Source: Myxococcales bacterium
Lineage (GTDB): Bacteria; Myxococcota; Myxococcia; Myxococcales; JAJYLH01
Reading direction: 5' to 3'
Assembly (NCBI GenBank): GCA_021787845.1
Contig: JAJYLH010000016.1
Location: forward strand, 1-64,000
DNA length: 64,000 bases
The position numbers and the translations under genes are program-made. The notes below the pieces were generated by a model. The model saw only the letters and a list, made by a program, of their open reading frames with translations, had not been told where the DNA came from and did not search any database. This document shows, piece by piece, positions 60,509-64,000 of this stretch (the stretch's first letter is position 1; every line of letters begins with the position of its first letter).

Positions 60509-61027
60509 CTACCCCTCTTCGGCAGCGTAGGAGCCGACCCGCGTCACCGCCGGTTCCCGCGCGGCAGCCGTCCTCCGTTCCCAGCGCACCACCAGCCGGG
60601 GGCTCGCGACGAGCAGCGCCATGAGCCCGATGGCCGCGAACCCGGCCGGGGCGAACGTCGGCGGCGCCACCGAGAGCGCCTTGAGCAAGCTGTGCCAGCT
60701 CACCGCCTCGCCGCCCCGGAAGTTCGAGAAGAGCGACTTCAGGTGGAACACCGTCCCCGCGAGCCCGAGCACGACGTTCGACCAGCCCGCGATCGACAAG
60801 CTCCACCGCTCGAGGCGACGTCCCGCCGGCGCGACGAGCGCCATCCCCAGCAGGAGAAACGTCGCCGGCGCGACGAAGATCGGAATCCACTGCGGCCGGG
60901 TCGGGGTGTCCCCCGAGAGCAGATGCCCCACGGCAGCGTCGATGCCCAGCGCAGCGATGCCCAGCATCAGCCCGGCGACCAACAGCCGCCGCGTCCCGAC
61001 TCCACCCGTCCTGCGACCGACCTGCAT
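60509..61027 (-). CDS. Four-helix membrane protein of unknown function
   Basis: A 172-residue inner-membrane protein. Hydrophobic segments lie at about residues 13-36 (RRLLVAGLMLGIAALGIDAA), 48-66 (FVAPATFLLLGMALVAP), 75-92 and 120-143 (APAGFAAIGLMALLVASPRL). Loops are short and the ends are Arg-rich, with the C-terminus probably cytosolic. No family is recognised. It is monocistronic and divergent from the cyclic-nucleotide-binding gene. Confidence 0.7.
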   Translation of the reverse strand: MQVGRRTGGVGTRRLLVAGLMLGIAALGIDAAVGHLLSGDTPTRPQWIPIFVAPATFLLLGMALVAPAGRRLERWSLSIAGWSNVVLGLAGTVFHLKSLFSNFRGGEAVSWHSLLKALSVAPPTFAPAGFAAIGLMALLVASPRLVVRWERRTAAAREPAVTRVGSYAAEEG

Positions 61028-61230
61028 TCCCTGGCTCTCCGAAAAAGAGGTTGGCCCCCCGCCGTCAACTTCGGCCTCGACCGGCCGATTCCACGTTCGC
61101 CTGCGTGCCTGCCCTTGGGCTCGCGGCCGCCGGCGAGTCTTGTTGTTCCACTTCGATGCCGGGCGTTGAAAGTCCGGTTCCGGGCGAGGCGTGTTATTGC
61201 CCTGCGGCGGCGGGATTCGCGAGGTGGACC

Positions 61231-61743
61231 ATGGAGCCGACGATCGAGAGCCTGAAGTCCTTCCTCGTCGGAACGCCGTTCTTCGGCGGCCTCGACGACG
61301 CCGCGCTCGACCGGGTGGCGAGGCGGCTGGTGGCGCACGAGCTCTCTGCCGGCGCGGTCGTGTTTCGCGCGGGCGATACCGGCCGGTCGATGTACATCAT
61401 CGAGCGCGGCGAGGTGCTGCTCACCAGGACCGGCGACGGCGGGCATCCCGTCAAGCTGTTGCGCCTGGGTGTCGGCGACTTCTTCGGCGAGACCACCCTC
61501 ATCGAGATGCAGCCGCGGCCCGAGACCGCCCTCGCCCAGGGCCCCACCCGATTGCTCGAGCTGTCGAACATGGATTTGTATAAGCTATATCGAGAGGATG
61601 TCAAGGCCTACGTCCTGGTGCTGCAGAACGTGAACCGGGAGTTGTGCCGCCGGCTGCGGCGGGCGGACGGACGGATCGCCCAACTCGCCGAGGAGGGCGG
61701 CGACGAGCGCACGCAGATCGGCCCGGTCCCCCGCCTGACCTGA
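61231..61743 (+). CDS. Cyclic-nucleotide-binding-domain protein without DNA-binding domain
   Basis: A 170-residue protein made of a single CRP-like cyclic-nucleotide-binding domain (about residues 15-135) and a helix. The phosphate-binding cassette is FGETTLIEMQPRPETA, keeping the Glu and Arg that contact cyclic nucleotide. The C-terminal 35 residues are a helix with an Arg-rich start (CRRLRRADGRIAQL) and no helix-turn-helix, so it is probably not a transcription factor. ATG 61231 follows GAGGTGG. It may gate the neighbouring polysaccharide genes, which is inference. Confidence 0.85.
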   Translation: MEPTIESLKSFLVGTPFFGGLDDAALDRVARRLVAHELSAGAVVFRAGDTGRSMYIIERGEVLLTRTGDGGHPVKLLRLGVGDFFGETTLIEMQPRPETALAQGPTRLLELSNMDLYKLYREDVKAYVLVLQNVNRELCRRLRRADGRIAQLAEEGGDERTQIGPVPRLT

Positions 61744-61798
61744 AGAGGCGCCTCTTGCCTCCGCCCGCCGATGCGTACCTTTGCGCCCGGGGGTGTCG

Positions 61799-61987
61799 AT
61801 GCCTGCGGCGGCGCTCGAACATGAACGCATGGTCGGCCCGGAGCCGGCGCCGATTGCGCCAGCGCCACCGGCAAGCCGGTCCGGTCCCGTCCAGCGTTTG
61901 CTCCAGAACGCCTACGCCTGGGTCGCGGGAGGAGCGACCCTCCTGGTCGGCTTGAGCGCGGCCGTTCGGCGGGAGCGCCGCCGGTGA
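61799..61987 (+). CDS. Small membrane protein coupled to the glycosyltransferase
   Basis: A 62-residue protein. The start MPAAALEHERMV is polar, followed by Pro/Ala-rich residues and one membrane-helix segment (AYAWVAGGATLLVGLSAAV) with an Arg-rich end. Its stop overlaps the GTG start of the glycosyltransferase (GTGA), which supports a real gene. ATG 61799 follows GGGGGTG; GTG 61793 is an alternative. No family recognised; it may anchor or regulate the glycosyltransferase. Confidence 0.55.
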   Translation: MPAAALEHERMVGPEPAPIAPAPPASRSGPVQRLLQNAYAWVAGGATLLVGLSAAVRRERRR

Positions 61988-63081
61988 GAATCGCCATCGT
62001 CACCGAGTACTACCGGCCGACCGTGGGCGGAGTGCAGGAGCACGTGTTCCACTTCGCCCGGGAGGCGCGGCGGCGCGGGCACCAGGTCACGGTGATCACC
62101 TCGCGCGTTCCCGGCTCGCGGGTACCCGAGAGCGGTGTCGTCCGGCTCGGGCGGTCGCTGCCGGTCGAGGCCAACGGCAGCGTCGGGCGGGTCACGGTCG
62201 GCGCCGACGTCGGGCGCCGCTTGAAGTCGCTCCTCACCCGCGACCGCTTCGACCTGGTGCACGTGCACGCTCCGCTCTCGCCGGTGCTCCCGGTCCTCGC
62301 CGCCCGAGCGACGAAGCTGCCCCTCGTCGCCACCCACCACACGAACTTCCCGAAGTCCGCGGCCTTCTTCGCGCTCAAGCGCGCCTGGCAGGGGCTCGTC
62401 GATCGTTACGACGTCCACCTCGCCGTCAGTCCCGCGTGCGTGCGCGCGCTCGCGCCGTACGTGCGCGCGCGGTTCCAGGTGGTCCCGAACGGGGTCGACG
62501 TCGCCGAGTGGAGCCGCGGACGCCCTCTGGAAGCGCTCCAGGTGGGCGGACCGGTGCTGCTCTTCATCGGCCGGCTGGAGCCACGGTGCGGGCTCGACCG
62601 GCTCTTCGCGGCCTGGCCATACTTCGCGCCCGGACGCGACCCGCAGGTGGTGGTGGTGGGCGACGGTCCGGAACGGGCGCGCCTGGAGGCGCAGGCGCGG
62701 TCGGTCGGCGCGCGGGCGCGCTTCTTCGGGACCCGTCACGACGACCGGGCGGACTTCTTCGCGAGCGCCAAGGTCCTGGTCTGTCCGACCACCATCGCCT
62801 CCTTCGGCATCACCCTGCTCGAAGGGATGGCGGCCGGGCTCCCCATCGTCGCCTCGGACATCGAGGGCTTTCGCGACGTGCTCACGAACGGGAAGGAAGG
62901 GCTCCTGGTCGACAGCGCCGATCCCGTCCTCTTCGCCGAGGCGGTTGCCCGCCTCCTCGACGATCCGTTTGCGCGAGCCGCCCTAGGAGAGGAGGGGCGC
63001 CGGACCGCGGCCCGGTACGACTGGTCCCGCATCGGTGCCGAGGTGCTGGAGGTCTACCGCTCGGTGGGAGCGGCGGCCTGA
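61984..63081 (+). CDS. Glycosyltransferase family 4
   Basis: A 365-residue GT-B retaining glycosyltransferase. N-terminal MRIAIVTEYYRPTVGGVQEH with the Gly-rich acceptor loop, VHVHAPLSP and ATHHTNFPKS; C-terminal nucleotide-sugar region with PNGVDVAEW, LLFIGRLEPR, VVVVGDGPER and the E-x7-E motif SFGITLLEGMAAGLPIVASD. It resembles PimA/PimB-type mannosyltransferases acting on lipid-linked acceptors. GTG start overlaps the small membrane gene. With the flippase-like gene downstream it fits envelope lipid or polysaccharide assembly. Confidence 0.94.
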   Translation: MRIAIVTEYYRPTVGGVQEHVFHFAREARRRGHQVTVITSRVPGSRVPESGVVRLGRSLPVEANGSVGRVTVGADVGRRLKSLLTRDRFDLVHVHAPLSPVLPVLAARATKLPLVATHHTNFPKSAAFFALKRAWQGLVDRYDVHLAVSPACVRALAPYVRARFQVVPNGVDVAEWSRGRPLEALQVGGPVLLFIGRLEPRCGLDRLFAAWPYFAPGRDPQVVVVGDGPERARLEAQARSVGARARFFGTRHDDRADFFASAKVLVCPTTIASFGITLLEGMAAGLPIVASDIEGFRDVLTNGKEGLLVDSADPVLFAEAVARLLDDPFARAALGEEGRRTAARYDWSRIGAEVLEVYRSVGAAA

Positions 63082-64000
63082 CCCCGCTGCCGGCCTCGGC
63101 GCCCGCGGCGACCAGGGGGCGCAGGACGCGCTGGGCGACGGCGGTCGCGCTGGCGCTGGCGGCGGGGTTCGCGGCCTGGGCGGCGGCGACCTTGAGTTGG
63201 CGGGAGCTCGGGCGGGCGTTCGTCCGGGCGCGCCCGGGCCTGCTCTTCGTCGCGGCTCTGGTGAACGTCGGCGCGGTGTTCGTCCAGTCGATGCGCTGGC
63301 GCGCCTTGCTCCGGCCGCTCGCGGCGGTCGGGCGCGGGGAGGCGTTCGGCGCCCTCGCCGCGGGATTCGCCTTCTCGGCGCTCTTGCCGGCCCGGCTGGG
63401 GGAGGTCGCGCGCATCGAGCGGATTTCCCGCGAAAGCGGCCTCAAGCGAGCCTCGGTCGCCGGCAGCGTCGTGCTCGACCACACCGTCAACGGCATCGCC
63501 TTCGCGCCGGTGCTCGCGCTGGTCGGGCTGTGGCCGGGGTCGCCGGCGTGGGCCAGAAGCGCTGCCGATGTCCTGCTGGTCCTCGCGGTCGGCTCCCTCG
63601 CGGCGGCGGTGCTCTTCGCCACCCGGTCGGCTCCGCTGCCCAGGCGCCGGTGGCTCGCGCGCAAGCTCGACGAGCTGCGGGCGGGTCTCGCCGCCGCGCG
63701 TAACCTCCGCCCGTTCGTCCAGGCGGTGGCGTGGGGGGTCCTGTCCTGGGGGTTCGAGGCGCTGACCGTCTGGGTCACCCTCGCCGCGTTCCACCTGCCC
63801 GCGACGGGGTTGACGGCGTTGATTCTGCTCGCGGCCGTCAGCGTCGCGCTCGCCGCGCCGGCGCCGCCGGGAAACGTGGGCACCTTCGAGATCGCGGCGG
63901 TGCTCGCGCTCAGCGGCTTGGGCGTCCCGCGGGCGGACGCGCTCGCGTTCGCGCTCGGCTACCACGCGCTGCAGATCGGTTCGGTGTGGCTGGTGGTGCT
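63078..64000 (+). CDS. Lysylphosphatidylglycerol-synthase-TM / flippase-like membrane protein (partial)
   Basis: A membrane protein cut off by the window end (about 307 codons visible). Hydrophobic segments and the phrases VFVQSMRWRALLRPL, FSALLPARLGEVARIERIS, SVVLDHTVNGIAF and AAPAPPGNVGTFEIAAVLAL match the UPF0104/AglD-like LPG-synthase-TM family, which includes lipid-linked-glycan flippase-like proteins. No ATG, GTG or TTG lies near its beginning; CTG 63078, overlapping the glycosyltransferase stop, is the best start candidate. It is coupled to the GT4 gene and probably moves or modifies its lipid-linked product. Confidence 0.82.
   Translation, partial: MTPLPASAPAATRGRRTRWATAVALALAAGFAAWAAATLSWRELGRAFVRARPGLLFVAALVNVGAVFVQSMRWRALLRPLAAVGRGEAFGALAAGFAFSALLPARLGEVARIERISRESGLKRASVAGSVVLDHTVNGIAFAPVLALVGLWPGSPAWARSAADVLLVLAVGSLAAAVLFATRSAPLPRRRWLARKLDELRAGLAAARNLRPFVQAVAWGVLSWGFEALTVWVTLAAFHLPATGLTALILLAAVSVALAAPAPPGNVGTFEIAAVLALSGLGVPRADALAFALGYHALQIGSVWLVV

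Overview
This 64 kb window is GC-rich bacterial chromosome, apparently from the Myxococcota (myxobacteria and relatives). The lineage call rests on a MYXO-CTERM-like C-terminal tail (Cys, hydrophobic helix, Arg cluster) on the protein at 33308-34852, a MopE-like Asp-rich motif in the same protein, an AgmX/PglI-like small lipoprotein at 17588-18058, many large secreted Cys-rich or Ig-like lipoproteins, and frequent GTG/TTG starts. No rRNA, tRNA, CRISPR array, plasmid or prophage module was recognised.

Layout. 0-8 kb: a PD-(D/E)XK-type protein, FtsH, an ECF sigma/zinc-finger anti-sigma pair, a thiolase and a Cys-rich FN3 lipoprotein. 8-16 kb: a DUF1059 protein, a candidate 29-residue membrane peptide, MreB, a decayed secreted-protein gene, TypA/BipA, a VOC protein, a phosphodiester-glycosidase-like protein, a PAS-GGDEF diguanylate cyclase and a DgkA-type lipid kinase. 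16-27.6 kb: acyl-CoA dehydrogenase, a Nudix-metallo-beta-lactamase fusion, a HutG-like ureohydrolase, an orphan membrane histidine kinase, a coaX operon, a bifunctional-nuclease-domain protein, and a TetR-alcohol dehydrogenase pair.

27.7-32.8 kb holds a tight minus-strand DUF2760-Hsp70-Hsp70 operon. 33.3-42.5 kb is a minus-strand block of exported proteins: a 1601-residue Ig-like-repeat lipoprotein, an OmpA-type barrel, a small secreted protein and a CHAP/MYXO-CTERM protein. 44-48.4 kb holds two plus-strand proteins with PilZ-like regions. One carries a receiver-like N-terminus and a C-terminal membrane anchor. The other fuses a PilZ-like domain to an Hsp70 whose ATPase motifs are degenerate but whose substrate-binding beta domain looks intact. 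49.4-53.7 kb is a translationally coupled operon of two propeller-like lipoproteins and an outer-membrane barrel.

53.9-57.5 kb is a genome-plasticity zone: the tail of an MFS transporter, a 54-bp direct duplication of that tail 1.5 kb away, a self-contained gene of unknown function, a 65-bp minisatellite with alternating unit types, a methyltransferase, and several families of inverted-repeat elements that also occur elsewhere in the window. 57.5-64 kb returns to core functions: rpsO-pnp, a cyclic-nucleotide-binding protein, and a coupled small membrane protein / GT4 glycosyltransferase / flippase-like set cut by the window end.

The best candidates for something undescribed are the PilZ-pseudo-Hsp70 fusion with its PilZ-like neighbour, the coupled propeller/barrel operon, and the repeat hub with the minisatellite. 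All calls were made by reading the sequence; no database search was run.
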